Position numbers and translations under genes: made by a program
Shown: positions 32,197-43,286 of the stretch, piece by piece
Position numbering within the stretch: position 1 is the stretch's first letter
Layout: every line of letters begins with the position of its first letter
Notes under the pieces: generated by a model
Databases searched by the model: none
Seen by the model: the letters and a program-made list of their open reading frames with translations, nothing else
What the model was told of the DNA's origin: nothing
Origin: Amphritea atlantica
GTDB taxonomy: Bacteria; Pseudomonadota; Gammaproteobacteria; Pseudomonadales; Balneatricaceae
Reading direction: 5' to 3'
DNA length: 64,000 nucleotides
Assembly: GCA_024397875.1 (NCBI GenBank)
Contig: CP073344.1
Coordinates: 3,091,001-3,155,000 of the forward strand

Positions 32197-33147
32197 ATGA
32201 ACACCCTCTTTCCCGACATCCATCCTTACAAACAACATCATCTGACTGTTGATGATCTGCATACCCTCTATATCGAAGAGAGTGGTAACGCTCAGGGCAT
32301 TCCGGTTCTGTTTATACATGGTGGACCCGGTGGTGGCACCAGCAGCTTCAATCGCAGCTTCTTTGATCCGGAAAAATACCGCATTATCCTGTTTGACCAG
32401 CGTGGCTGTGGTCAGTCAACCCCTCATGCAGAATTACTGGGTAACACCACGGCACATCTGATCAGTGATATTGAAAAGATCCGCGAACACCTCAGTATTG
32501 ATGAATGGCTACTGTTTGGCGGCTCATGGGGCTCCACCCTCAGCCTGCTCTATGCTGAAAGCTTTCCTGAGCGGGTTTCCGGGATGATTCTGCGGGGCAT
32601 CTTTCTCTGCCGGGAGCGCGATATCCACTGGTTCTATCAGGAAGGCGCCAGTGCAATTTTTCCAGACTACTGGAAAGAGTATCAGAAAGTCATTCCGCTT
32701 CCGGAGCGTGGCGCTATGCTGCAGGCGTATTACAAACGCCTGACATCAGACAACGAAATCGCCCGGATGTCCGCTGCCAAAGCATGGTCTGTCTGGGAGG
32801 GACACTGTTCCACCCTAGATCCGAATAACGATATCGTTGATCACTTTGCTGATCCCCATATTGCACTGGCGATGGCGCGGATAGAGGCGCATTACTTTAT
32901 CAACAAAGCCTTCATCGAACCCGATCAGATTATCCGCGATGCCCACAGACTTCAGCAGATACCCACCGTTATTGTGCATGGCAGGTATGATATGGTCTGC
33001 CCGATCGAACAGGCTTTCGCTCTGTATGACGCCCTGCCTCAGGCTGAACTTCACATTGTCAGAGACGCAGGTCACAGTGCGCTGGAAGCGGGTATCACTG
33101 ATAATCTGATTAAAGCCACCAATCAGTTTGCACTGTCCAAAGCCTGA
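32197..33147 (+). CDS. pip: Proline iminopeptidase
   Basis: 316 residues, alpha/beta-hydrolase of peptidase family S33. The oxyanion motif HGGPGGG, DQRGCGQS, and the nucleophile elbow GGSWGS with Ser about 110 are diagnostic; DAGHSALE carries the catalytic histidine. It releases N-terminal proline from peptides in the cytoplasm. It precedes dtd by 22 bases, so probably cotranscribed. Confidence 0.95.
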   Translation: MNTLFPDIHPYKQHHLTVDDLHTLYIEESGNAQGIPVLFIHGGPGGGTSSFNRSFFDPEKYRIILFDQRGCGQSTPHAELLGNTTAHLISDIEKIREHLSIDEWLLFGGSWGSTLSLLYAESFPERVSGMILRGIFLCRERDIHWFYQEGASAIFPDYWKEYQKVIPLPERGAMLQAYYKRLTSDNEIARMSAAKAWSVWEGHCSTLDPNNDIVDHFADPHIALAMARIEAHYFINKAFIEPDQIIRDAHRLQQIPTVIVHGRYDMVCPIEQAFALYDALPQAELHIVRDAGHSALEAGITDNLIKATNQFALSKA

Positions 33148-33169
33148 TTCACCGCTCTGAGGAATTGAG

Positions 33170-33607
33170 TTGAAAGCACTTATTCAGCGGGTACAAACCG
33201 CCTCTGTTAACATTGCCGGTGAGCGCCACAGTGAGATAGGTCCCGGAATACTCTTGCTGCTCGGCGTTGAAAAAACCGACAGCCAGGCCAGCGCAGATAA
33301 ACTGTTACAGAAAATTCTGAACTACCGTATTTTTTCAGATTCAGAGGGCAAAATGAACCTCAATCTGCAGCAGCAGGGAGGCGGCCTGCTGATCGTGTCT
33401 CAGTTTACTCTGGTGGCCGATACCGCCAAAGGGCTTCGTCCTGGCTTTTCCAAAGGCGCCACACCTGAGCAGGGCGAAGCGCTATACGAATATTTTGTCA
33501 GCCAGGCCCGCTCCCGACACCCCGACGTTGCGACTGGCCATTTCGGTGCAGATATGCAGGTCAGCCTTATCAACGATGGTCCTGTGACCTTTTTACTGGA
33601 AGCCTGA
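33170..33607 (+). CDS. dtd: D-aminoacyl-tRNA deacylase
   Basis: 145 residues, [15 protein letters not shown]. The active-site SQFTL motif and the cross-subunit GPVTF with its Gly-cis-Pro are present. It hydrolyses D-aminoacyl-tRNAs. It starts with TTG after GAGGA at a good distance. Between pip and the AEC transporter gene. Confidence 0.96.
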   Translation: MKALIQRVQTASVNIAGERHSEIGPGILLLLGVEKTDSQASADKLLQKILNYRIFSDSEGKMNLNLQQQGGGLLIVSQFTLVADTAKGLRPGFSKGATPEQGEALYEYFVSQARSRHPDVATGHFGADMQVSLINDGPVTFLLEA

Positions 33608-33611
33608 ACAG

Positions 33612-34505
33612 ATGGACACTACCGCCCAGGTCCTGGCCGAACGGATATTTCTGACCGTTTTCCCACTCTTTGTTATTGTTCTGTGCGGCTATCTCTATGG
33701 CCGCTATAAAAAACCGGATATGACCCTGGCCAACCAGCTAAATATGCATATCTTTGTACCGGCACTGATCTTCTTTGTACTATCAGATAAATCCTTCGAT
33801 CTGGTCAAGTACCAGGGCCTGGCAGCAGGTGCTGCGATTGTCATACTGGGTTCCGGGCTATTGATCTGGCCCCTGTGCAAACTGCTTAACGTTCAGCCGA
33901 AAACCTTTCTGCCTCCGATGATGTTCAGTAACAGTGGTAACCTGGGACTCCCGCTGATTATTCTCGCCTTTGGCGAGCAGGCACTGCCGGCAGCGATTAT
34001 GCTGTTTATTGTTGAGATGACCCTCCACTTTACGGTTGGTATCTACATGATGGACCACCGCACTAACCCCTGGCGATTGCTGCGGGTGCCCATTATTATC
34101 GCCACTATTGCCGGTCTTGGCTGGAGCAGCCTCGACCTGACTGTCCCCGCATCAGCCGCTACGGCGCTGGATATGCTGGGCCAGATATCCATCCCACTAT
34201 TACTCTTTACCCTTGGGGTAAGACTGATCACAGTAGACTTCAGTGCCTGGAAGATTGGCATCACCGGGGCGATTGTCAGCCCTCTTATCGGCGTTCTGAT
34301 CGCCTTTGCAATTCAGCAACTGCTACACCTTGAAGCGGAACAGTTTGCCTATCTGATCATCTTCGGTGCACTGCCTCCGGCGGTACTTAACTACATTGTC
34401 GCAGAGCAATATAACCAGGAGCCCAAACAGGTCGCATCGATCGTTCTGCTTGGCAATATGGGCGCCCTGATCTTTATCCCGCTCACGCTGGTGTTTGTAT
34501 TATAA
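33612..34505 (+). CDS. AEC-family membrane transporter
   Basis: 297 residues with about ten hydrophobic segments. The two half-repeats contain NSGNLGLPLIILAFG and the ALPPAVLNYIVAEQY motif near the C-terminus, typical of auxin-efflux-carrier (PIN-like) bacterial permeases. Substrates in bacteria include malate and malonate; this one is unknown. Four bases after dtd, so probably the last gene of the pip-dtd operon. Confidence 0.87.
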   Translation: MDTTAQVLAERIFLTVFPLFVIVLCGYLYGRYKKPDMTLANQLNMHIFVPALIFFVLSDKSFDLVKYQGLAAGAAIVILGSGLLIWPLCKLLNVQPKTFLPPMMFSNSGNLGLPLIILAFGEQALPAAIMLFIVEMTLHFTVGIYMMDHRTNPWRLLRVPIIIATIAGLGWSSLDLTVPASAATALDMLGQISIPLLLFTLGVRLITVDFSAWKIGITGAIVSPLIGVLIAFAIQQLLHLEAEQFAYLIIFGALPPAVLNYIVAEQYNQEPKQVASIVLLGNMGALIFIPLTLVFVL

Positions 34506-34528
34506 AAAAGGCTGCCGAATGGCAGCCT
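34503..34528 (-). terminator. Terminator downstream of comEA
   Basis: GGCTGCC-GAAT-GGCAGCC with a T-run of six on the minus strand; it overlaps the stop of the convergent AEC gene. Confidence 0.82.
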
Positions 34529-34564
34529 CTACAACTTAGCTTAACAACAATAGGTGCTTAAACC

Positions 34565-34846
34565 TCACTGCGGTTCATCAACCATGATACTTTGCAGGTT
34601 CTTAGCCACCGTAGCACTCCCGATACCCTTCACATTAGCCAGCTCATCGACTGTCTTAAAGGGTCCGCTTGCTTCACGATAGTCAATTATCGCTTTCGCC
34701 TTTGCCGGCCCGACGCCCTGCAGTACTTCGACAAGCTGATCAGCGGTAGCCGTGTTGATATTAACCATGGGCTCAGCGAAGGCTCCCAGTGGAAAACTCA
34801 GACACAGCAGCAGTAATATCGATTTGAGACACGAATTCCATTTCAT
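34565..34846 (-). CDS. ComEA-family helix-hairpin-helix DNA-binding protein, secreted
   Basis: 93 residues from the ATG at 34846 (MKWNSCLKSILLLLCL). I chose this start because AAAGGAA stands before it and it gives a clean signal peptide ending GAFA; the longer frame would put a non-signal stretch ahead. The mature part is one double HhH domain, VNINTATADQLVEVLQGVGPAKAKAIIDYR...GIGSATVAKN. It probably binds DNA in the periplasm, as ComEA does in DNA uptake; a competence role is inference. Confidence 0.88.
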   Translation of the reverse strand: MKWNSCLKSILLLLCLSFPLGAFAEPMVNINTATADQLVEVLQGVGPAKAKAIIDYREASGPFKTVDELANVKGIGSATVAKNLQSIMVDEPQ

Positions 34847-34864
34847 AGCTATTTCCTTTAGATA

Positions 34865-34898
34865 AATAATAAAGCCGGTAAAAACCGGCTTTATTATT
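34865..34898 (-). terminator. Strong hairpin terminator after pyrF
   Basis: AATAATAAAGCCGGT-AAAA-ACCGGCTTTATTATT, a 15-bp perfect stem, between pyrF and comEA. Confidence 0.78.
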
Positions 34899-34924
34899 AA
34901 TAGCACATAACAGAAATGTGACAA

Positions 34925-35632
34925 CTAACGTGCTGCAAGAATCTCTTGCTCAATTCTGTGCAACGCTTCAACCGGAACCTCCGCCCGGGTAATGGGACGC
35001 CCGATGACCAGATGAGTACTGCCTGCGATAATCGCTTCACCCGGGGTCATAATACGTTTCTGATCACCCACCTCGGCATCCGCCGGACGAATACCCGGAG
35101 TCACCAGCTGGAAACCGGGAGACACAATCTGTCGTAGCGGTTTGACCTCCTGAGCAGAACAAACCACACCATCCAGACCACTGCTTTCGGTCAGTCGTGC
35201 TAGACGCTTAACCTGCTCCAGCGGTTCAATATCCAGGCCGAGATCGGCCAGGTCCTGCCGTTCCATACTGGTCAGGACAGTGACAGCGATCAGCAGTGTT
35301 TGTGCACCATTAACCTGCTCTAACTCATTACGCGCGGCTTCCATCATCCGGCGACCACCGGAAGCATGAACATTGACCATCCACACCCCCATCTCAGCTG
35401 CCGCTCTGACCGCTTTGGCGGTAGTATTGGGTATGTCATGAAATTTAAGGTCGAGAAAGACCTCAAAACCTTTTCCGTGAAGCGCTTCAACCACAGCAGG
35501 ACCGGCACGGGTAAAGAGCTCTTTACCCACTTTAACACGACATTTTTCAGGATCCAGCTGATCAGCCATTTTCAGAGCTGAAATCTGGTCCGGGTAATCC
35601 AGCGCCACAATAACCCGTTTAGTATCATTCAT
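34925..35632 (-). CDS. pyrF: Orotidine 5'-phosphate decarboxylase
   Basis: 235 residues from the ATG at 35632 ([14 protein letters not shown]); an ATG five codons upstream is also in frame but gives an unusual N-terminus. The catalytic [10 protein letters not shown] motif is intact, and RPITRAEVP binds the phosphate. Last step of UMP synthesis. Directly after lapB (32 bases). Confidence 0.95.
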   Translation of the reverse strand: MNDTKRVIVALDYPDQISALKMADQLDPEKCRVKVGKELFTRAGPAVVEALHGKGFEVFLDLKFHDIPNTTAKAVRAAAEMGVWMVNVHASGGRRMMEAARNELEQVNGAQTLLIAVTVLTSMERQDLADLGLDIEPLEQVKRLARLTESSGLDGVVCSAQEVKPLRQIVSPGFQLVTPGIRPADAEVGDQKRIMTPGEAIIAGSTHLVIGRPITRAEVPVEALHRIEQEILAAR

Positions 35633-35664
35633 TCGCTTACATCTCATACAGATTCTGATCCGGG

Positions 35665-36840
35665 CTACTCACCTTCAAGGCCCTGGATCGGTTTAGTCGT
35701 TCCCCAGTTCTGACAGGAGGGGCATTGCCAGTGCAGTGACTTCCCTGAAAAACCACATCGCTGACAGTTATACACAGGCTTACTCAGCTCAAGCTGTCCC
35801 GTCAGCCCCCGTAACACCATCAGGCTCTCATTCGTCCCTTTTGAAGCATGCGCAATATACAGATCTATTAGCTGATTAAATCCTTTCACTGAGGGCCTGT
35901 GCTTCAGCTGATCGGTAATAAAAGCACCGGCAGGGTAGGCCCCCTGCTGCTCAAGTATCATCTCCGCCTGCGCCAGCATAATGCTGGTTGACGGATATTT
36001 GTTCAACCATTGTTTCATCAGCCGCTCAAACTCAGCCATCTGGTTCAACTTAGCATAACAATGCTTCAGCCGTTTTATAGTCTCAGAGAGAAACAATGGG
36101 TCCTGACTGGCTATCCGCTTCAAATCACGAATCGCCCCTTTCCAGTCTCCCTGGCTGATAGCAATATCGGCAAGCAGCAAGCAGGCCCGGACACATCCCT
36201 TATCAAAGTTTAACGCCGCATTCAGCTTAGCCGTTGCATGACGGTAGCGTTGCTGACCAATATACCCTTCAGCCAGCTCACAGCAGTAGTGACTCAACTC
36301 GACCTCGAGCCCCTGAAGCTCATCGGCGCTCAGCTGCCGGGCAACCTCGATCGCCCGCTCCCACTCCTTCTCTTTCTCATAGAGCTTGATCAGCAACGCT
36401 ATTGCTGTCTGGTGAATTTTCGGACCCGGCCGCTGTGCCTGAATCTCTAATAACAGATTTTCAGCACGGTCATAAAGCCCGGCAGCATAATAATCCTGCG
36501 CCAGAGCCATCTGAATCCTCAGAAAATCATCACGGGAAAGGTCTGACCGGGCTAACAGGTTTTGATGGATCTGAATAGCGCGCTCGACATCACCTTTCTT
36601 TCGAAACAGCTTAGCCAGTGCCAGATGAGCAGGGATGGTATCAGAATTAGTTTCCAGCGCGCGGATAAAGCTCTCGATCGCTTCATCGTTTTTTTCACTC
36701 AGAAGAAAATCAAGACCGCGGAAATATTCCTGGTGCAGGGAATTTTGTACAGGTAACTGATTATCCCGCTGACGACACCCTAACAACCAGCCGATAGCTA
36801 CCGCTATAAACAGCGGGATAATAAACAGATATTCATTCAT
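35665..36840 (-). CDS. lapB: Lipopolysaccharide assembly protein LapB (YciM)
   Basis: 391 residues: N-terminal membrane anchor (about 4-19), a series of TPR units from about 40 to 330, and a C-terminal rubredoxin-like metal site with two CxxC pairs ([18 protein letters not shown]). In E. coli it recruits FtsH to degrade LpxC and so limits LPS synthesis. LapA lies directly upstream; pyrF follows as in E. coli. Confidence 0.95.
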   Translation of the reverse strand: MNEYLFIIPLFIAVAIGWLLGCRQRDNQLPVQNSLHQEYFRGLDFLLSEKNDEAIESFIRALETNSDTIPAHLALAKLFRKKGDVERAIQIHQNLLARSDLSRDDFLRIQMALAQDYYAAGLYDRAENLLLEIQAQRPGPKIHQTAIALLIKLYEKEKEWERAIEVARQLSADELQGLEVELSHYCCELAEGYIGQQRYRHATAKLNAALNFDKGCVRACLLLADIAISQGDWKGAIRDLKRIASQDPLFLSETIKRLKHCYAKLNQMAEFERLMKQWLNKYPSTSIMLAQAEMILEQQGAYPAGAFITDQLKHRPSVKGFNQLIDLYIAHASKGTNESLMVLRGLTGQLELSKPVYNCQRCGFSGKSLHWQCPSCQNWGTTKPIQGLEGE

Positions 36841-36841
36841 T

Positions 36842-37150
36842 TCAGGAAGAGCGTTTCAATGACGCCGTGCGTAACTGATCAAGCTCCTTGTCGGCAGAAC
36901 TTATCTTGCGCTTTGCCGCTTTAAGTTTAAGTTTCAGCACCATCACAAACAGACTGCTGACCAGAACTCCGACAACTCCACCCACAACAAAACTGGCCAT
37001 CAACCAAATCGACAGACTGGCTTCGGGCAGAGTAAAGAAAAACATATTGATGCTAACCAGCTCGGTATTCAGCGTGGCAAAAGTCCAGCCGCAGAACAGA
37101 AATATGATACAGAGTGCCAGCACAAGCAGCGTTTTCAACCAACGCATCAT
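36842..37150 (-). CDS. lapA: LapA-family inner-membrane protein (DUF1049)
   Basis: 102 residues with two membrane segments (about 5-25 and 42-72) joined by NTELVSINMFFFTLPEASLSI, the DUF1049 pattern, and a C-terminal coiled coil rich in K and R. Partner of LapB. One base before lapB, 24 after ihfB. Confidence 0.9.
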   Translation of the reverse strand: MMRWLKTLLVLALCIIFLFCGWTFATLNTELVSINMFFFTLPEASLSIWLMASFVVGGVVGVLVSSLFVMVLKLKLKAAKRKISSADKELDQLRTASLKRSS

Positions 37151-37174
37151 CTACCCCTAAAGTTATGTAATCCC

Positions 37175-37474
37175 TTAAGACCGTCCGTTTTTAAGACTGT
37201 CATTCACCTGCTCGCGCAGTTCCTTTCCTGGTTTAAAATGCGGTACATATTTAGCTTCCAGCGATACTGAATCACCGGTTTTCGGATTACGTCCCACACG
37301 CGGAGCACGGAAATGAAGGCTGAAACTTCCAAACCCCCTGATCTCTATACGATCCCCCTGAGCAAGAGACTCAGTCATATGGTCCAGCATAGTTTTAACT
37401 GCCAGCTCTACATCTTTAATTGAAAGCTGTTCATTCTGGTCAATCAAACGCTCGATCAGTTCAGACTTGGTCAT
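37175..37474 (-). CDS. ihfB: Integration host factor beta subunit
   Basis: 99 residues, [13 protein letters not shown], with the DNA-binding arm [28 protein letters not shown]. With IhfA it bends DNA, and it commonly assists sigma-54 promoters, so it may matter for glnA here. It follows rpsA by about 70 bases, as in E. coli. Confidence 0.97.
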   Translation of the reverse strand: MTKSELIERLIDQNEQLSIKDVELAVKTMLDHMTESLAQGDRIEIRGFGSFSLHFRAPRVGRNPKTGDSVSLEAKYVPHFKPGKELREQVNDSLKNGRS

Positions 37475-37543
37475 GCTTACCCCCTGACATTCGTTGATCT
37501 GGTAATTACCAAACCGCTCATCAGAAATTATGTGTATCCGTTA

Positions 37544-39220
37544 CTATTTCTTTTCCAGCTGAGCTCTGATGAGATCACCGATTGTTGTCGGGCCTTCAGA
37601 TTCAACCTGCTGCTGCTTAATTGCATCCAGCGCCTGTTTTTCCTGCTGTTTTTCAACCTGTTTCACTGACAGCGCAATGGATCGGGTACGCCGGTCAATA
37701 TTAACAAGCATCACTTCAATCTCCGTTCCGACACTGAAGGAGTGGGTCAGATCATCTATCCGCTCAAAAGAAGCTTCCTGTACCTTAACGGTACCTTCCA
37801 CTCCCTCTGCCAGTTCAACCACCAGTTGCTTAGGCTCAACCTGTGTAATTTTACCCCGCACAACAGCGCCTTTAGTATTGGCAGCGGTATACTCAGAAAA
37901 AGGATCACTCCCTAACTGCTTAATCCCCAGCGAGATACGCTCACGCTCTGAATCAACAGCCAGCACAACTGCGCTCACCGTGTCACCTTTCTTATAGGCT
38001 TTTACTGCATCATTTCCTTCCTGATCCCAGGAAAGATCAGACAGGTGCACCAGACCATCGATTCCGCCATCCAGTCCAATAAAGACGCCAAAGTCAGTAA
38101 TCGACTTGATCACACCGGTTATCTTTGTGCCTTTTGTATAGCGTTCAGCAAAGGCATCCCAGGGGTTAGCCTGGCACTGTTTCATACCCAGAGAGATTCG
38201 CCGACGCTGCTCATCAATATCGAGAATCATTACCTCAATCGGGTCACCGAGCTGCACAACCTTGGAAGGGTGAACATTTTTATTAGTCCAGTCCATCTCA
38301 GACACATGAACCAAGCCCTCAATACCCTCCTGAATCTCAGCAAAACAGCCATAGTCAGCAATATTAGTGACTTTAGCCATAACTTTACTGCCAACCGGGT
38401 GGGCCGCCTTGAACTCGTCCCAGGGATCGGGGGTAAGCTGTTTCATACCCAGTGAAACGCGACCCTTTTCACGGTCGTAGCGCAACACCTTTACATCAAT
38501 CTCATCGCCAATCGAGAGAAGCTCACTGGGGTGCTTAACACGTTTCCAGGCAATATCGGTGATATGCAGCAGTCCATCCACGCCCCCCAGATCGATAAAG
38601 GCACCATAGTCAGTGAGATTCTTGACTATCCCCTTAACCGTCATCCCCTCTTGCAGGGTTGCCAGTAGCTTATCCCGCTCCTCATTGTAGGCGGTCTCAA
38701 GTACTGCGCGGCGGGATACGACAATGTTATTGCGCTTGGCATCCAGCTTAACCAGCTTAAACTCAAGCTCTTTGTTTTCTATATGAGAGGTGTCTCGCAG
38801 CGGGCGGATATCGACCAGAGAGCCCGGCAGGAAAGCACTGATGGAGTTGACATCAACGGTAAAGCCACCGCGAACCTTACCGGTAATCCGTCCGGTAATA
38901 ACTTCATCATTCTCAATCGCCTTTTCGAGTACTTCCCAGGCTTCCGCCCGTTTAGCTTTTTCACGGGAAAGCTGAGTTTCACCCGAACCATCTTCAAGCG
39001 CGACCAGCGCAACTTTAACCTGATCACCGACCTCGATGCTCAGATTACCCTCATCATCAAGAAACTGTCCCCGGGGGATAATCCCTTCCGACTTCAGTCC
39101 TGCGTTAATGACAACAAAGTCGCCATCAACCGCGACAACGGTACCGGTCACAATAGAGCCCGGCTGCATATCCAGCTCTTTCAGGCTCTCTTCAAACAGC
39201 TCAGCAAAACTCTCATTCAT
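37544..39220 (-). CDS. rpsA: 30S ribosomal protein S1
   Basis: 558 residues, almost the same length as E. coli S1. Six S1 repeats are visible, with the recurrent [24 protein letters not shown] and [12 protein letters not shown] motifs. It binds mRNA leaders and helps initiation. It lies 25 bases after cmk, so the autoregulatory leader must include the 3' end of cmk or an internal promoter. Confidence 0.98.
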   Translation of the reverse strand: MNESFAELFEESLKELDMQPGSIVTGTVVAVDGDFVVINAGLKSEGIIPRGQFLDDEGNLSIEVGDQVKVALVALEDGSGETQLSREKAKRAEAWEVLEKAIENDEVITGRITGKVRGGFTVDVNSISAFLPGSLVDIRPLRDTSHIENKELEFKLVKLDAKRNNIVVSRRAVLETAYNEERDKLLATLQEGMTVKGIVKNLTDYGAFIDLGGVDGLLHITDIAWKRVKHPSELLSIGDEIDVKVLRYDREKGRVSLGMKQLTPDPWDEFKAAHPVGSKVMAKVTNIADYGCFAEIQEGIEGLVHVSEMDWTNKNVHPSKVVQLGDPIEVMILDIDEQRRRISLGMKQCQANPWDAFAERYTKGTKITGVIKSITDFGVFIGLDGGIDGLVHLSDLSWDQEGNDAVKAYKKGDTVSAVVLAVDSERERISLGIKQLGSDPFSEYTAANTKGAVVRGKITQVEPKQLVVELAEGVEGTVKVQEASFERIDDLTHSFSVGTEIEVMLVNIDRRTRSIALSVKQVEKQQEKQALDAIKQQQVESEGPTTIGDLIRAQLEKK

Positions 39221-39245
39221 ACCGGCTAAACCTCATTTTTTGCCG

Positions 39246-39929
39246 TTAACGAAGACCCTTATGTCTCGCATGATCCAGCACAGAAGCCAACACTTCCTCA
39301 ATACTCTGGTGAGTAGTATCAAGGCAGATAGCATCTTCAGCAGGCTTGAGAGGTGCTACTGCACGGTTCATATCGCGCGCGTCTCTCGCCTGAATATCCT
39401 CTAATATTGCCTGAAGACTAGCACCCAGACCCTTATTTATCAACTGGTTATAACGACGGTTTGCGCGTTCTTCAGCACTAGCCGTTAAATAAATTTTCAG
39501 GGTTGCATCAGGAAACACGACAGTCCCCATATCCCGGCCATCGGCAATCAGCCCGGGGGCTGAGACAAAAGCCCGCTGACGCTCCAACAGTGCAGCCCTG
39601 ACTGAACCGATTGCGGCGATCACAGAGGCATCCGCGCCACACTCCTCGGTACGAATCGTATTGGTGACCTCTTCACCCTCCAGAACAATAGAAACCTCTT
39701 GCTGATTTGCCGATGCTCCAAACTGAACATCCAGATGCGCAGCCAATACCACCAGTGCATCTTCATCATCCAGTGCAACACCATGATGACGGGCAGCCAG
39801 GCCCACCAGCCTGTACAGAGCACCGCTATCAAGCAGGTTCCAGCCCAGTTCACGGGCCAGCAGACTACAGATTGTTCCTTTACCAGATCCGCTTGGACCA
39901 TCAACCGCAATAACCGGGAAATTTCCCAT
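39246..39929 (-). CDS. cmk: Cytidylate kinase
   Basis: 227 residues. The P-loop [12 protein letters not shown], the CMP-binding region including [14 protein letters not shown] and the [14 protein letters not shown] loop are present. It phosphorylates CMP and dCMP. One base separates it from tyrA-aroA upstream, and rpsA follows. Confidence 0.97.
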   Translation of the reverse strand: MGNFPVIAVDGPSGSGKGTICSLLARELGWNLLDSGALYRLVGLAARHHGVALDDEDALVVLAAHLDVQFGASANQQEVSIVLEGEEVTNTIRTEECGADASVIAAIGSVRAALLERQRAFVSAPGLIADGRDMGTVVFPDATLKIYLTASAEERANRRYNQLINKGLGASLQAILEDIQARDARDMNRAVAPLKPAEDAICLDTTHQSIEEVLASVLDHARHKGLR

Positions 39930-39930
39930 G

Positions 39931-42147
39931 TTACTTCTCCTCTTTGCGAACCCGTATACCTACCTGCTGAGCGAGCTCAACAAAATTTGGAAATGATGTG
40001 GCGACATTAGCGCATTCACGGATCTCAATATTATCGTTAGCCCGTAGCGACGCGATGGTAAATGCCATCGCAATGCGGTGGTCATCATGGCTTTCAATCA
40101 CCCCGCCACCCAGCTCACTACCCCGGATAATCGCGCCATCCGGCGTACCTTCAATATCAGCGCCCAGGATTTTTAATCCATCGACCATTGCCTGAATACG
40201 ATCACTCTCTTTTACCCGCAACTCTTCAGCACCGGTGAGCACCGTTTCACCTTCAGCACAAACGGCTGCAATAAACAGTGCCGGAAACTCATCAATCGCC
40301 AGCGGCACCTGATCTTCAGGTATCTTAATACCTTTAAGAGGTGCATAACGGATACGTATATCTGCAACCGGCTCACCGCCGACCTCGCGCTCGTTCAGAA
40401 GCTCAAGGCGACTCCCCATCGCCCGCAGAATATTGATCACGCCAATGCGGGTCGGATTAATACCCACATGCTCAAGTGTGATATCTGAGCCAGGACAGAT
40501 GGCAGCCGCCACCATAAAGAAAGTCGATGAAGAGATATCCGCTGGCACATCAATCTGAGTGGCTTTCAGACTCCCGCCACCGGAGAGAGAGACTTTATTA
40601 CCGTCAACATCCACCTGATAACCAAAACCACGCAGCATGCGCTCGGTATGGTCCCGCGTTGGCGCAGGCTCAATAACGGTCGTTTCTCCTTCGGCATAGA
40701 GACCTGCCAGCATGACACAGGACTTAACCTGAGCACTGGCCATCGGCATCTCATAATGGATCGCTTTCAAGGCCTGTCCGCCTTTGATCTTCACTGGCGG
40801 GCAACCGTTTTCTCCGGTCTCCACCTGGGCGCCCATCAAACGAAGCGGCTTAGCCACTCGTTCCATAGGTCGTTTGCTCAAAGAGGCATCGCCACTGAGT
40901 TCTGAATCAAATGACTGACCGGCCAGCAGACCCGACATCAGACGGATGGTCGTGCCGGAATTACCCACATAAATAGGCCCGGGCGGCTGACGCAGCCCGT
41001 TAATACCAACACCATAGATTTTTACTGCGCCCTGATGCGGCCCCTCAATAACAACCCCCATGTCACGAAATGCCTGCAATGTCGCCAGACTATCTTCCCC
41101 TTCCAGGAAGCCCGTAATCTCGGTTACGCCGTCGGCCAGAGACCCCAGCATAATGGAACGGTGAGAGATCGATTTGTCACCTGGAGCCCGTATTGTGCCC
41201 TGCACCTGGCCACCCGGCTGTGCATAAAATGTAGTATCTTTTATCATCATATTATTTTGCGTGTACGCTGAGCCCGATAAAATTTTAGAAAAGTGTTCCC
41301 GTGCAGCCTTTGCCCGGGTAAAAATACCCAGCATCGCTACACTGTCGTCAGTCTCGATCGCCTTACGCAGCCGATCTACGCCTGAGGTAAATTCATCAAT
41401 CTTCTGCAGGATTGCCTGCTTATTTGCCAAACCGATGTCATGCCACATCGTCGGATCGCTGGCCGCCACACGGGTAAAATCCCTGAAACCACCCGCCGCA
41501 TAGCGAAAAATATCATTACAATCCTGCTCCTGCGCCAGCGTATCAACCAGCGAAAAAGCCAGCAGATGCGGCAGATGACTGGTCGCAGCCAACACCTCAT
41601 CATGGCGATCAACATCCATCTGCAGCACCTGCGCACCGACAGACTGCCACATCCGGGCGATCAGCGTGACGGCGTCAGGATCGCTTTGCGGAAGTGGTGT
41701 AATGATAACTTTATGATGTTCAAACAATGTTGCATCGGCGGCTGCCACGCCACTTTTTTCCGAGCCGGCAATAGGATGCCCGGGAATAAACCGCCTGGGT
41801 ACATAACCAAACAGTCCCGTGGCAGACCTCACCACATTGCCTTTCACACTGCCGACATCTGTGAGAATAGTGTCCGGGCGCAAAACTGGCAATATTTCTG
41901 CGAGTACAGTTTCAATCGCCTTAACCGGTACTGCCAGTACAATGACGTCCGCCCCGGCAGCCGCCGCCAGAAGATCAGTTGCCGCTTCCTCGATGATTCC
42001 CAGTCGCAGCCCGGCTTCCAGCTCATCGCTATCCCGGTCATAACCAATCACGGTACGACAGATACCACGGGTACGCAGAGCACTGGCCAGCGACCCGCCA
42101 ATCAGTCCCAATCCAATAACCAAAACCCTTTCAGCCAAACATCTCAC
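39931..42147 (-). CDS. tyrA-aroA: Fused prephenate dehydrogenase / EPSP synthase
   Basis: 738 residues. Residues 1-290 are prephenate dehydrogenase: NAD motif [10 protein letters not shown] and [11 protein letters not shown]. Residues 305-738 are 3-phosphoshikimate 1-carboxyvinyltransferase. The EPSPS half shows GDKS (323-326), SAQVK (471-475), RDHTE (498-502) and NPTR (564-567), the class II signature set, while NSGT (396-399) keeps the glycine at the glyphosate-contact position. The fusion is known in pseudomonads. The GTG start overlaps the hisC stop (GTGA). Confidence 0.95.
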   Translation of the reverse strand: MRCLAERVLVIGLGLIGGSLASALRTRGICRTVIGYDRDSDELEAGLRLGIIEEAATDLLAAAAGADVIVLAVPVKAIETVLAEILPVLRPDTILTDVGSVKGNVVRSATGLFGYVPRRFIPGHPIAGSEKSGVAAADATLFEHHKVIITPLPQSDPDAVTLIARMWQSVGAQVLQMDVDRHDEVLAATSHLPHLLAFSLVDTLAQEQDCNDIFRYAAGGFRDFTRVAASDPTMWHDIGLANKQAILQKIDEFTSGVDRLRKAIETDDSVAMLGIFTRAKAAREHFSKILSGSAYTQNNMMIKDTTFYAQPGGQVQGTIRAPGDKSISHRSIMLGSLADGVTEITGFLEGEDSLATLQAFRDMGVVIEGPHQGAVKIYGVGINGLRQPPGPIYVGNSGTTIRLMSGLLAGQSFDSELSGDASLSKRPMERVAKPLRLMGAQVETGENGCPPVKIKGGQALKAIHYEMPMASAQVKSCVMLAGLYAEGETTVIEPAPTRDHTERMLRGFGYQVDVDGNKVSLSGGGSLKATQIDVPADISSSTFFMVAAAICPGSDITLEHVGINPTRIGVINILRAMGSRLELLNEREVGGEPVADIRIRYAPLKGIKIPEDQVPLAIDEFPALFIAAVCAEGETVLTGAEELRVKESDRIQAMVDGLKILGADIEGTPDGAIIRGSELGGGVIESHDDHRIAMAFTIASLRANDNIEIRECANVATSFPNFVELAQQVGIRVRKEEK

Positions 42148-43271
42148 GGTGTGCTGGTCCTTCCTGACTGCTGCTTCATTACTTCAGTAAATGCCGTCAG
42201 AAAACGGCTGTTTTCCTCTGGCAGACCAATCGTCACCCGCAGGTGATTTGGCATCAGATAATTGGCTACCGGCCTGACGATCACACCCTTTTGCAGCAAT
42301 TCTGCGTATACCGGTGCGGCATCACGACCACAATCAACGCTGATAAAATTGCCCACAGAGGGGATCCAGTTAACACCCAGTTGAGTAAACCCCTGCTCCA
42401 GCTGTGCCATACCGCTATGGTTAAGCGCAACACTACGCGTCAGATAGTCGGTATCACCGAGCACCGCAGTAGCCGCTTCCAGCGCAGGAATATTGACATT
42501 GAACGGCTGACGGACGCGATTCAGCAGATCGGTAATGGTCGGGTTGGCCACCGCATAACCTATACGCAGGGCCGCCAGACCAAAGGCTTTAGAAAAGGTC
42601 CGGGTCACCACCAGATTAGGAAAGTCGGCCTGCAACTGAAGTCCTGAAAGATATTCAGGCTCTGCCACGTACTCCAGATAGGCCTCGTCCAGCACTACCA
42701 CCACATTGTCGGGTACTTTCGCCATAAATTCCCGCAACGCCTGACCGGTAAACCACGTTCCGGTGGGGTTATTCGGGTTTGCCAGGAAGATTAGCCGGGT
42801 TTTATCCGTCACCGCAGCAGCCATTGCATCCAGATCATGTCCCCACTCTCTGGCCGGAACGACCACAGCAGTGGCACCGGTTGACTGGGCCACCAGCATA
42901 TAGACAACAAAGGCGTGCTGGGCATAGATAACTTCATCACCCGGAACAACGAATGCTCGTCCAATCAACTCCAGAACATCATTCGACCCATTCCCCAGGG
43001 TAATAGTATCCGCTGCGATGTTATAGTGCGCGGACAACGCCTGTTTCAGTTTAAAACCACTGGCATCGGGGTAACGGCAACTCTCACCCAGCGCCGCCTG
43101 AACCGCTGCCATTGCAATCTGACTCGGGCCCTGGGGGTTTTCATTACTGGCCAGTTTAATACTGTTGCTGATACCCAGCTCGCGCTCCAGTTCCTCAACG
43201 GGTTTACCTGGTTGATATGGATGAAGCCCCTGAACCCCAGGGGTTGCCAGATGATAGAAATCACATGCCAT
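42144..43271 (-). CDS. hisC: Histidinol-phosphate aminotransferase
   Basis: 375 residues, fold-type I PLP enzyme. NPNNPTGTWF, VVVLDEAYLEY and the PLP-lysine motif TFSKAFGLAALRIGY (Lys about 228) are present. Placed between pheA and tyrA-aroA, it probably also transaminates prephenate or aromatic oxo-acids; that is known for the HisC2 class in this gene order, and inferred here. Confidence 0.93.
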   Translation of the reverse strand: MACDFYHLATPGVQGLHPYQPGKPVEELERELGISNSIKLASNENPQGPSQIAMAAVQAALGESCRYPDASGFKLKQALSAHYNIAADTITLGNGSNDVLELIGRAFVVPGDEVIYAQHAFVVYMLVAQSTGATAVVVPAREWGHDLDAMAAAVTDKTRLIFLANPNNPTGTWFTGQALREFMAKVPDNVVVVLDEAYLEYVAEPEYLSGLQLQADFPNLVVTRTFSKAFGLAALRIGYAVANPTITDLLNRVRQPFNVNIPALEAATAVLGDTDYLTRSVALNHSGMAQLEQGFTQLGVNWIPSVGNFISVDCGRDAAPVYAELLQKGVIVRPVANYLMPNHLRVTIGLPEENSRFLTAFTEVMKQQSGRTSTP

Positions 43272-43286
43272 TTAATTTGCTCCGGA

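Noticed and set aside
41440..42246. 268-codon open frame on the plus strand
   Set aside because: Antisense of tyrA-aroA and hisC; no conserved domain.
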